Source: Urbifossiella sp043733485
GTDB taxonomy: Bacteria > Planctomycetota > Planctomycetia > Gemmatales > Gemmataceae
Direction of reading: 5' to 3'
DNA: 64,000 nucleotides
NCBI GenBank assembly: GCA_043733485.1
Contig: JAYTGN010000083.1
Coordinates: forward strand, 1-64,000
In this document: one piece after another, positions 17,122 through 26,510 of the stretch
How the letters are laid out: each line of letters begins with the position of its first letter
How positions within the stretch are numbered: position 1 is the stretch's first letter
Made by a program: the position numbers and the translations under genes
Notes under the pieces: generated by a model
What the model was told of the DNA's origin: nothing
Databases searched by the model: none
The model's input: the letters and a program-made list of their open reading frames with translations, nothing else

Positions 17122-20109
17122 ATGTTCGTTTCCTGGATTCGCACTTTGTTCCCGAAACCGTGCCGACCGGCTCGTCGCACGGTGAAGCCCCCTGCGACGA
17201 ATCGCTTCCGGCCGGGGTTTGAAGACCTCGAAGGCCGCGCCATGCCGAGCTTCCTCACGCCGGTGGGCGTTCCGGCCGGGGCCTCCGAAGGGGCGGTCGT
17301 CGTCGGCGACTTCAACGGCGATGGCAAGCAGGACATCGCCGTTTCCAACGTGAACAACTTCATCAACGTGGCCCTGGGCAACGGGGACGGCACCTTCCAG
17401 GCGCCGATCGTCAGCGCGACGACTGCCGGGTCGTGGGCGATGGTGACGGGCGACTTCAACCACGACGGCAAGCTCGACCTGGCCGCGAACTCGATCGGCG
17501 GAGTGTCGATCGACATCATCCTCGGCAACGGCGACGGCACCTTCCAACCGCGCGTGTCGTACTCGACGGGCTCTTACGCGAACCGGCTCGCGACCGGCGA
17601 TCTGAACAACGATGGCTTTGCCGACGTGGTCGGCGTGTCGTCCGTCGGGGCCGGGAGCGCGTTCGTTCTGATGAACAACGGCATCGGCGGCTTCTCGCCG
17701 GTCCAGTCCTTCCCGGCCGGGTCCGGGGCTGCCGACATCAAGGTCGCCGACCTCGACCGGGACGGCAAACTCGATCTCGTCATCGCCAACCAGAACAGCG
17801 CCGGCGGCGTCAACACGATGAAGGGGAATGGGGACGGCACCTTCCAGGCCCCGCACAGCTACTACGCCAGCACCGCACCGTACCGCGAGACTGTCGGCGA
17901 CTTCAACAACGACGGCAACCCCGACGTGTGCGTGCTGAACTCGTACATCGGCAACCAGATGACGATCCTGCTGGGCAACCCGGACGGCACTTACCAGCCG
18001 GCGCACTCGTACTCGCTCCCGAACGGCAGCAGCGGCGAACTCACCTCGGCCGACTTCAACGGCGACGGCAACATCGACATCATCGAAGCCAACGGGCAGG
18101 TCGAACTCGGCCGCGGCGATGGTTCGTTCTACGGCATCCAGGGCAACGCCGGGTTCAACGGCAACTACATGGCGCTCGGCGATCTCAACGGCGACGGGGC
18201 CGTGGACGCGGTGGCCACCGGATTCGGCGCGGTCGCCACCACCATGACGAACGCGAAGAACGACCAAACCCTCGTCGGCAGTGCGGTGCAACTGAGTCTG
18301 AGCGCCCCAGCCACGGCCGTCGCGGGCCAGGCATTCCCCGTCACCGTCACGGCCCTGGACGCCAACGGGAATGTCGCCACGAACTTCCTGGGAACCGTGG
18401 GATTCTTCAACCCGCTGAATCCGGCCGTGGCGACCTCGTACACGTTCACCGCCGCGGACGCCGGAGTCCACACGGTCGCCAACGGCGGCGTCCTGCTCAC
18501 TGCCGGCGTGCAGACGCTGACTGCCACGTCGCCGCTTCTGCCGAACGCGACCACGACGGTCACAATCACCCCAGCGGCGGCGGCCAAATTCCAGGTGACC
18601 GGCCCGACGACCGCCGTCGCCGGCGACCCGACGACGAGCATCACCGTGACGGCCCTGGACGCCTTCAACAACGTGGCCCCGTCCTACGCCGGCACGGTCC
18701 ACTTCGCCAGCACCGACGCGCAAGCGGGGCTGCCGGCCAACTACACCTTCACCGTCGCCGACACCGGGGTTCACACCTTCGCCGTCACCCTGAAGACCTC
18801 CGGCACCCAGACGGTCAGCGCGACCGACACTCTGGTCGCGGCCGCCAACGGGGTCACCTCGCCCATCACCGTGACCGCCGGTGCCGCGGTCGGGCTGAGC
18901 TTGTCCGGGGGTGGCGGGTTCGTCAACTCGCCGCAGGTGGTCGCCGTCTACGCCCGCGATATCTACGGCAACATCGCCACGACCTACAGCGGCACCGCCC
19001 ACCTGACGACCAGCGACCCGCTGGCAACCGTTCCGGCGGACGGCCCGATCGCCAACGGCGTCGGGTTCTTCACCCTCACGCCGCGAACGATCGGCACGCA
19101 GACCATCACGGCGACGGACGCAAGCACCGGGTTCACGGCCACGGAGTCGGTGGTGGTGACGGCGGGGCAAGGCGTGTCGTTCACCGTCACGCCGCTGACC
19201 AACGCCGCCGCCGGCACGGTCCAGTCGATGACGGTCACGGTGTACGACGCCTTCGGCAACGTCTCGACCGTGTACCGCGGGACGATGCGCGTCTCCAGCA
19301 GCGACCCGACGGTGAGCGGGTTCTACACCTTCACCGCGGCCGACGCCGGCGTTCACACCTTCACCGTGGCGCTGACGCGGGCCGGGACGCAGAGCGTCAC
19401 CGTCGGGGACATCGCGACCCCGGCAATGACGCTGACTCAGACGGGCATCGTGGTGACACCGGCCGCGGCGGCTTACATCGCGGTCACGCCGCTGGTGGGG
19501 ACCGTGGCCGGGGTCGCGCAGAACGTGACGATCACCGCCCGCGACATCTACGGGAACCTGGCGACCAGCTACCGCGGGACTCTGGCGTTCACCAGCAGCG
19601 ACACCCTCGTGGCAATGCTCCCGACGTACACCTTCACGGCGACCGACGCGGGCAGCCACACGTTTAGCGTGACGTTCAAGTCGTCGCGCGGGCAGACGTT
19701 CACGGCGACCGACACCGTGACCTCCACGATGACGTACTTCCAACGGGACATCATGATCTCCGCGGGGGCCATGACGGGCTTCGCCTTCCGCGTGCCGTCG
19801 AGCGCGTCGGCGGGGGTGGCCTTCGCCGTGACGCTGACGGCGGTGGACGCGTTCGGCAACACGATCACCAACTACGTCGGGAAGGTTCACTTCACCGGTC
19901 CGAACGGTGTTCCGGTGGACTACACGTTCACCGCGGCCGACGCGGGCTCGCACGTGTTCTCGGTCACCCTGTCCTCGACCGGTACCCAAACGATCGGCGT
20001 GCAGGACACCTTGAACGGCGCGCTGAAGGGCCAGACGAGCGTGCAGATCGTCGCTAGCGGCGGAGGCGGCGGCGGAGGCGGCACCGGTGGAGGTGGCAAG
20101 AGGCCGTAA
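17122..20109 (+). CDS. FG-GAP propeller plus tandem Ig-like repeats, surface protein
   Basis: The start has GGAGG ten bases upstream. After a basic N-terminus with the tag FEDLEGRAMPS comes an FG-GAP/VCBS propeller (about residues 60-380, GDFNGDGKQDIAV-like loops). Then come about six tandem repeats of about 90-95 residues (about 390-980) of the form VTALDAFNNVAPSYAGTVHF ... YTFTAADAGVHTF ... GTQT, which are bacterial Ig-like beta sandwiches. It ends in a Gly-rich tail. The architecture is that of a long stalk with a propeller head, so adhesion or matrix building is likely. It is divergent from the gene at 15595-16878, with a 243-base shared upstream region. A terminator follows. Confidence 0.85.
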   Translation: MFVSWIRTLFPKPCRPARRTVKPPATNRFRPGFEDLEGRAMPSFLTPVGVPAGASEGAVVVGDFNGDGKQDIAVSNVNNFINVALGNGDGTFQAPIVSATTAGSWAMVTGDFNHDGKLDLAANSIGGVSIDIILGNGDGTFQPRVSYSTGSYANRLATGDLNNDGFADVVGVSSVGAGSAFVLMNNGIGGFSPVQSFPAGSGAADIKVADLDRDGKLDLVIANQNSAGGVNTMKGNGDGTFQAPHSYYASTAPYRETVGDFNNDGNPDVCVLNSYIGNQMTILLGNPDGTYQPAHSYSLPNGSSGELTSADFNGDGNIDIIEANGQVELGRGDGSFYGIQGNAGFNGNYMALGDLNGDGAVDAVATGFGAVATTMTNAKNDQTLVGSAVQLSLSAPATAVAGQAFPVTVTALDANGNVATNFLGTVGFFNPLNPAVATSYTFTAADAGVHTVANGGVLLTAGVQTLTATSPLLPNATTTVTITPAAAAKFQVTGPTTAVAGDPTTSITVTALDAFNNVAPSYAGTVHFASTDAQAGLPANYTFTVADTGVHTFAVTLKTSGTQTVSATDTLVAAANGVTSPITVTAGAAVGLSLSGGGGFVNSPQVVAVYARDIYGNIATTYSGTAHLTTSDPLATVPADGPIANGVGFFTLTPRTIGTQTITATDASTGFTATESVVVTAGQGVSFTVTPLTNAAAGTVQSMTVTVYDAFGNVSTVYRGTMRVSSSDPTVSGFYTFTAADAGVHTFTVALTRAGTQSVTVGDIATPAMTLTQTGIVVTPAAAAYIAVTPLVGTVAGVAQNVTITARDIYGNLATSYRGTLAFTSSDTLVAMLPTYTFTATDAGSHTFSVTFKSSRGQTFTATDTVTSTMTYFQRDIMISAGAMTGFAFRVPSSASAGVAFAVTLTAVDAFGNTITNYVGKVHFTGPNGVPVDYTFTAADAGSHVFSVTLSSTGTQTIGVQDTLNGALKGQTSVQIVASGGGGGGGGTGGGGKRP

Positions 20110-20134
20110 TGACGGTTGAAGGCATTCGCAACGA

Positions 20135-20165
20135 CCCTCGGCGAATCACTTTCGCCGAGGGTTTT
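20135..20165. terminator. Bidirectional terminator between convergent surface genes
   Basis: CCCTCGGCGA (20135-20144) pairs with TCGCCGAGGG (20152-20161) around a 7-base loop, followed by TTTT. It lies between the convergent ends of the genes at 17122-20109 and 20187-24242. Confidence 0.85.
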
Positions 20166-20186
20166 GCGTTTCTCGTCTCTTTTGCG

Positions 20187-23100
20187 TTACCCCACGAACA
20201 CGCCATCGGTGAGGGCCGCACCGCCGAAGACGGAGAGGTCCTGGAACGTGCCGGGCTCGCCGTTCGTAATGAAGTTCAATCCGCGATAAACGCGGACGTT
20301 CGCGGGCGAACCCTCGCCGCTGCCCACGGCGAGGTCGGCTCGCGCGTCGCCGTCGGCGTTCTTGACGGCCACCCGCACGCCGCCGCGGTCGTTCGAATTC
20401 CCCGCCACGAAGAAGTTCGCCACCGGCTGCGAGAACAGATTCGGACTGTTCGAAGTGAGCAACGCCCCGGACAGGATGAAGACACGCGGCGCGCCACCCG
20501 GCCCGCCGCCGAAGATGAGGTCCGCGAAGCCGTCGCCGGTGATGTCCCCCAACGCGGCGAAGATGCCATTGCGAAGCGTGGCCGCATCTTCCGGGAAGGC
20601 AAAGAAATCGTTTCTCAACTTCGTGCGGGAACTGAGGAGCGTGGTGCCGTCGAACAGCGCGACGCGCGGCCCACCGCCGAACCCTGCCGCCACGAGCAGG
20701 TCCGGCTTCCCATCCTTGTTGATGTCGCCGAGTGCCGAGCGAGCGCCGCCGCGGAAGGCCGGATCGTCCACGCCCAGGAAGTTCGCGCGAACCGTCGGCG
20801 TGGTTCCCACGAGCGAGAAGATGGTGACGCGCGGCCCGCCGCCCTGATCCGGCGTGATCACGATCTCGGCCCGGCCATCGCCATCCAGATCCGCGGCGGA
20901 GACGAACCCACCGCCGGTGAAGTCTTCACTTCCCGCGAACGGCGCGGTCGCGGGAATGAGCAGCGTGCTGTTATCGACCCCGCTCACCACGGCGAAGCGG
21001 ATGGGCGTACCCGGCCCCGTGATGAGGATGGTGTCCGGCGTGCCGTCCCCATTCACGTCCCCGGTCGCCACCCGAACGTTCACCCCGAGCGCCCCGAACG
21101 GGGCCGGCAGAGTGGCCGGGGTGCCGTAGGTGCCGGCCGCGTTCGGGATGGACACCACCGCCCGCGCGTCGAGCGACCCGCCCACCGCCAGAACCTGGCG
21201 CTGGACCTCGACCGCCCCGATGTCCACCGTCCCGTTCGACACACGAACGAACCCCGGCCCCCGCTGGTCGGTGGTCAGCGCGGCTGCCGCGGCGTTGCTC
21301 CCGGCGTCGATCGCCGGGCTGCCGGTGTTCGGTGCCATCGTCTGCGTGGACCCGCCGTTGTTCGCCAGCCCCCCGAGGTTCGGGTTGGCGACCGTGAATG
21401 CCGTCCCGGACACGGTGCCGCCGGTGTTCACCACGGCCACCGATGCGATGTTCGGCCCGGTCGCATTGATCGTGGCCGTCCCGTTGTACTTCACGTTCCG
21501 CACGTCTTCGCCGCCGACCGAGCCAGTGAAGATGCTGTTCGCGGTCGTGATCGAGGTGTCCTGGGTCGCGGTGATGGGGCCGAGGTCAATTGACACGTTG
21601 TAGACCGCCCCGCCCGCGGCTTGACCGGCCAGGGCACCGCTACTGATCGCGCCCGAGGCGACGGTGTTCCCGGCGATGGTGACGTTGGTCAGGAGGACGG
21701 TACCGTTCAGGTTGTACAGGCCGCCGCCGAACCCGCTCCCGGTCCCTGCGTTGGTTCCCGTGGCATCACCCCCCTGGGCGGTATTCCCGGCGACGGTCGA
21801 GTTGGCGATTGCCACAGTCCCGCCCTGGTTGAACAGCGCCCCGCCCAACCCGGCGCCGGCGCCGCTGCCGCCGGTCCCACCGTTGCCGCCGCCGCCGCCG
21901 AATCCGCCGAAGACACCCAGCCCTTGGCCGCCGCCGCCGCCGAACCCACCGTCACCGCCGGCTCTGCCGTTGGCGGTGCCGTTGCCGAAGCCGGTTCCGC
22001 CACCGCCGCCGAACCCGCCGGGCCCACCGACGTTGCCACCGTAGCCCCCACCGCCGCCAAAGCCGCCAGGCCCGCCAAACTGCTGGGAGGAGGTGCCGCC
22101 GTTGGGCGGTCCCCCGTCGCCGTTGCCGGGCCCGCCGAGGCCGCCCCCGCTAATCCCGCTGCCGGAGTTTGCTCCGCCAAGTGCCCGGTTGCCGGTCATT
22201 GTAGAGCCGGAGATGTCGAGCGCCCCCTGGTTGTAGACCGCCCCGCCAAGCCCCGCCGCTCCGCCCCCGCCGCCGCCGATGATCCCGCCGTTCCCGCCCT
22301 GGGCCAGGCCGTTGCTCAGGGTCAGGTTCTGGAGGGTCAGGTCGCCGGCGGCTGTCACCTGGAACAGCCGGAAGACGAAGGCATTGGAGCGGGTGAGCGT
22401 CTCCCCCGTCCCCTCGATGAGGATGGTGCTGGTGACGAGGAACGCGGACGGGCCGGCCGGCTGGGGCACGACTGCGGTGCTGGCCGGCAAGTTGCTAAAG
22501 CTCGTCAGGCTGATCGTGCCGCCCCGGACCCCGGCCGCGAACACGATCGTGTCCGCCCCTGGGTGGGCTGTCTCGTCGTTGGCGAGGGTGATTGCGTCCC
22601 GCAGGCTGCCGGTCCCGGCGTCGTTCAGGTTCGTCACCGTAAAGGTGGCCGGGACGTTCCGATTCTCCACCTCGAACGCCCCGAGATCGACGGTCCCGTT
22701 CCAGATGCGGTTGAACCCTCCGCCGCGCTGGTCGGTGAATGGCGGGCCGCCGCCGAAGTTCGCGGCCGTGACCGCCGCGTTGCTCCCGACGTTGAGGGCC
22801 GGGCTGCCGGAGAGCAGGGCCATCGTCTGGGTCGGTCCGCCATTGGTCTTTAGCGGACCGAGGAGCGGGTTCGCCACCGTGAACGGGGTGCCGGACACGG
22901 TGCCCAAAGTGTTCACCACCGCGACCGACACGATGTTCGGCCCGGTCGCGTTGATTGTGGCCGCCCCGCTCTGCTGGTTGTTCGCCACGTCCGACCCGCC
23001 GCTGCTCAGCGCCAGGATGCTATTCACGACGATGACCGTGGCGGTCTGGGTCGCCGTGGCGGATGGCCCCCCGATGTAAGCGGGGACAGAGAGCGACAGG

Positions 23101-24242
23101 TTGTACATCGCCCCGCCCGCGGCTTGACCGACGAGAGCGCCGTTAGTCGCCGTGCCCGCGGCGACAGTGTTCCTGACGATGGTGTCGTTGGTCAGGGTGA
23201 CGGCCCCGTTCAGGTTGAACAGTCCGCCGCCGAACCCGCTCCCGGCCCCAGCGGCGTGCCCTCCCGTGGAGCCCCCCCCCTTGGCGGTGTTGCCTGTGAT
23301 CGTCGAATTGGCGATGGTGATAGTCCCGCCCTGATTGAACACCGCTCCGCCCATCCCTGCCCCACCGCCGCCGCCGCCGAACATGCCGCCCCCGCCGACC
23401 CCGCCGCCGAACATGCCGACCCCGCCGACCCCGCCGAATGAGTTGCTGCCGCCGCCGCCGCCGCCGAACCCGCCTAAGCCGCCATCTTTCGAGCCTCCGC
23501 CTCCGCCGCCGCCGCCGAACCCGCCAAAGAAGGCGGCGGCGGCGCCGCCTCCGCCGCCGGCGCCGCCGCCGAACCCTCCGTTATTGCCGATACCACCGCC
23601 GTTTGGCGGCCCGCCGTGGCCGCCCGCCGCCGCCGGCCCGCCCAATCCACCGCCGCCGCCGCCCGTAACCCCGTCGATGTTGGCCCCGCCGACGGCTTGG
23701 TTCCCGATCAGGGCGCAGCCGAAGATCGAGAGTGTCCCCTGGTTGTACACCGCCCCACCCAGGCCGGCCGCCCCGCCGCCGCCGCTGCCGAACCCGCTGA
23801 GGCCGCCGCCCGCCCCGCCCTGGGCGAGGCCATTGCTCAGGGTCAGCTGCTCCAGGGTAAGATTGCCCGCGGCCGTAACCTGGAATAGGCGAAAGGCAGT
23901 CGCCCCGGAGCGAGTCACCAATTCGCCCGTCCCACCAATCACGATTTGGCTGCTCACGATCAGAGCGGTCGGCCCGACCGGTTGGGGCACGGCTGGGTCC
24001 GTGGTGCTGTCCGCAAGATTCGTGAATGTCGTCAGGTTGACTGCGCCGCCCCGAACCCCGGCGGCGAACACGATGGTGTCGGCTCCCGGGTTGGTCGCCT
24101 CGTCGTTCGCCCGGGTGATCGCGTCCCGCAGACTGCCGGCCCCGGCGTCGGCGAGGGTGCTGACCGTGAACGTCGCCGGGGTAGTCCGGTCTTCGAGTTG
24201 CTCAGCACGGAGGACGGCTCGGCGTTGGGTCGGGGTCAGCAC
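20187..24242 (-). CDS. Giant surface protein: two glycine-rich beta-helix modules plus FG-GAP cassette
   Basis: A GTG start preceded by GGAGAACGCC gives 1,351 residues. The tag AEQLEDRTTPA lies at residues 13-23. Two copies of a module follow (about 27-535 and 536-1010). Each begins with FTV..L.DAG.GSLRDAIT.AND and continues with beta-helix-like text (LTLSNGLAQGG, IANSTITGNTA) interrupted by long glycine runs of PGRS-like character. The last about 300 residues are an FG-GAP cassette nearly identical to that of the gene at 38326-41010. It is a likely outer surface protein; export route unknown. A run of nine C on the plus strand (23272-23280) lies in the first module and could vary in length. 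Confidence 0.85.
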   Translation of the reverse strand: MLTPTQRRAVLRAEQLEDRTTPATFTVSTLADAGAGSLRDAITRANDEATNPGADTIVFAAGVRGGAVNLTTFTNLADSTTDPAVPQPVGPTALIVSSQIVIGGTGELVTRSGATAFRLFQVTAAGNLTLEQLTLSNGLAQGGAGGGLSGFGSGGGGAAGLGGAVYNQGTLSIFGCALIGNQAVGGANIDGVTGGGGGGLGGPAAAGGHGGPPNGGGIGNNGGFGGGAGGGGGAAAAFFGGFGGGGGGGGSKDGGLGGFGGGGGGSNSFGGVGGVGMFGGGVGGGGMFGGGGGGAGMGGAVFNQGGTITIANSTITGNTAKGGGSTGGHAAGAGSGFGGGLFNLNGAVTLTNDTIVRNTVAAGTATNGALVGQAAGGAMYNLSLSVPAYIGGPSATATQTATVIVVNSILALSSGGSDVANNQQSGAATINATGPNIVSVAVVNTLGTVSGTPFTVANPLLGPLKTNGGPTQTMALLSGSPALNVGSNAAVTAANFGGGPPFTDQRGGGFNRIWNGTVDLGAFEVENRNVPATFTVTNLNDAGTGSLRDAITLANDETAHPGADTIVFAAGVRGGTISLTSFSNLPASTAVVPQPAGPSAFLVTSTILIEGTGETLTRSNAFVFRLFQVTAAGDLTLQNLTLSNGLAQGGNGGIIGGGGGGAAGLGGAVYNQGALDISGSTMTGNRALGGANSGSGISGGGLGGPGNGDGGPPNGGTSSQQFGGPGGFGGGGGYGGNVGGPGGFGGGGGTGFGNGTANGRAGGDGGFGGGGGQGLGVFGGFGGGGGNGGTGGSGAGAGLGGALFNQGGTVAIANSTVAGNTAQGGDATGTNAGTGSGFGGGLYNLNGTVLLTNVTIAGNTVASGAISSGALAGQAAGGAVYNVSIDLGPITATQDTSITTANSIFTGSVGGEDVRNVKYNGTATINATGPNIASVAVVNTGGTVSGTAFTVANPNLGGLANNGGSTQTMAPNTGSPAIDAGSNAAAAALTTDQRGPGFVRVSNGTVDIGAVEVQRQVLAVGGSLDARAVVSIPNAAGTYGTPATLPAPFGALGVNVRVATGDVNGDGTPDTILITGPGTPIRFAVVSGVDNSTLLIPATAPFAGSEDFTGGGFVSAADLDGDGRAEIVITPDQGGGPRVTIFSLVGTTPTVRANFLGVDDPAFRGGARSALGDINKDGKPDLLVAAGFGGGPRVALFDGTTLLSSRTKLRNDFFAFPEDAATLRNGIFAALGDITGDGFADLIFGGGPGGAPRVFILSGALLTSNSPNLFSQPVANFFVAGNSNDRGGVRVAVKNADGDARADLAVGSGEGSPANVRVYRGLNFITNGEPGTFQDLSVFGGAALTDGVFVG
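21840..22150 (-). repeat. Glycine-rich low-complexity coding region, second module
   Basis: Near-periodic GCC and CCG triplets on the plus strand encode GGxGG(F/Y) repeats. It corresponds to the longer glycine-rich stretch at 23335-23690 in the first module of the same gene. Confidence 0.8.
23272..23280 (-). repeat. Nine-base homopolymer in the surface protein gene
   Basis: Nine consecutive C on the plus strand encode a Gly-Gly-Gly step (AKGGGSTGG). The matching place in the second module, near 21768-21773, has only six. A slip would truncate the protein and remove the second module and FG-GAP cassette. Confidence 0.9.
23335..23690 (-). repeat. Glycine-rich low-complexity coding region, first module
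   Basis: Dense GGA/GGC glycine codons encode runs such as GGFGGGGGGGG and GGGMFGGGGGG. Similar in style to PE_PGRS and other surface glycine repeats. Prone to recombination with the second module. Confidence 0.85.
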
Positions 24243-24400
24243 GGCGTTCTCCAGGAACTGGACGTGGAGGGAAGCGACTCATCAAGCGTAACCTTCCTGC
24301 AACCCGCGTCAACAGCTTTGGTGCCGCTTTCCCGCCGTCCGTGAATTCGACTGTGCCGGTTACTCCGCCCGCCGCGCCGCGCCGTTCGGGAGTCTCCATC
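24243..24400 (-). repeat. Duplicated 5' leader of the 20-24 kb surface gene
   Basis: This stretch upstream of the GTG start matches 41011-41162 upstream of the other beta-helix gene, with blocks such as TCCAGGAACTGGACGTGGAG and GCGTAACCTTCCTGCAACCC conserved. It should hold the shared promoter or untranslated leader. The rest of the gap to 24525 shows nothing I can name. Confidence 0.75.
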
Positions 24401-24524
24401 AATTGGGCTTGCCGCAGGCCCTTTTTCGATTCCTAAACGGAGACCGGCGCGCGGGTGCTACCCAATCCCCTGCCGGGCTTCTACCCTTTCCTCCACGCAC
24501 CCTTCTCCCTTCCCGAGGCTCACA

Positions 24525-25838
<1,314 letters not shown>

Positions 25839-26045
25839 TAGACTGGCCGCTTGCGGCTTCGCGATGGAGCATCGCCCATGAAGGCGATCGTGAAGCTTCA
25901 TGTCGATTGCAAAGTCGATATGGCCTAGTGGATGGAAGGAACTCCTGGCCAAGAATCGTCGGAAGCATTACTTGCCATGATCGTCTCCTCTTGGACTCGA
26001 GTTAGTATTCTGACGAATCGCCCGAGCTTTCACAAGGGAATCTCC

Positions 26046-26417
26046 ATGGCCAAATCTCACGCACCCGGCTTCCTCAAGATCGTGCAAGACGCCAAGGTTC
26101 GCGTCCGAGAATGCACCGTGGACGACGTGAAGTCGCGCCTCGATGCGAAGGAAGCGTTCACGCTCGTCGATGTCCGCGAAGAGAGCGAGTATGCCGGAGG
26201 ACACTTGCCCGGCGCGGTCCACATCGGCAAGGGCGTCATCGAGCGCGACATCGAGGCGAAGGTGCCGGATCCGGCGACGCCGCTCGTACTCTACTGCGGC
26301 GGCGGGTTTCGCTCCGTTCTCGCTGGCGAGGCCCTCCTCAAGATGGGTTACACGAACGTTGTGAGCATGGATGGCGGATGGAGCGGCTGGAAGCAAAAGG
26401 GCTATCCGACCGAGTAG
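26046..26417 (+). CDS. Single-domain rhodanese-like sulfurtransferase
   Basis: I start at ATG 26046, with AAGGGA upstream; the frame is open from 25932 but the upstream part looks non-coding. At 123 residues it is one rhodanese domain: LVDVREESEYAGGHLPGAVHI, then the active-site loop LYCGGGFRS with the persulfide cysteine, then GYTNVVSMDGGWSGW. It would move sulfur from a donor to a thiophilic acceptor in the cytoplasm. The 208-base gap to xylA has no other clear feature. Confidence 0.92.
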   Translation: MAKSHAPGFLKIVQDAKVRVRECTVDDVKSRLDAKEAFTLVDVREESEYAGGHLPGAVHIGKGVIERDIEAKVPDPATPLVLYCGGGFRSVLAGEALLKMGYTNVVSMDGGWSGWKQKGYPTE

Positions 26418-26510
26418 CCGCAGCGAACATTCGCTCCCTCGCAAGCGTATAACACTTCTATCCTGAACCCGCCCGATCGGGCGGGTCGTTCTCGTTTCGA
26501 AGGATTCGTC

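Noticed and set aside
17086..19989. 967-codon open frame on the minus strand opposite the Ig-like repeat protein
   Set aside because: It is antisense to a clear FG-GAP/Ig protein; composition is Arg/His/Val/Asp-rich without domain-like order, as expected from high GC3 codon bias.
21840..23690. Trinucleotide-rich DNA as a possible non-coding structured repeat
   Set aside because: It is explained by glycine codons in an uninterrupted frame with duplicated beta-helix modules.
25878..25928. A 16-codon frame in the xylA-rhodanese gap
   Set aside because: Too short, with no ribosome binding site or sign of conservation.
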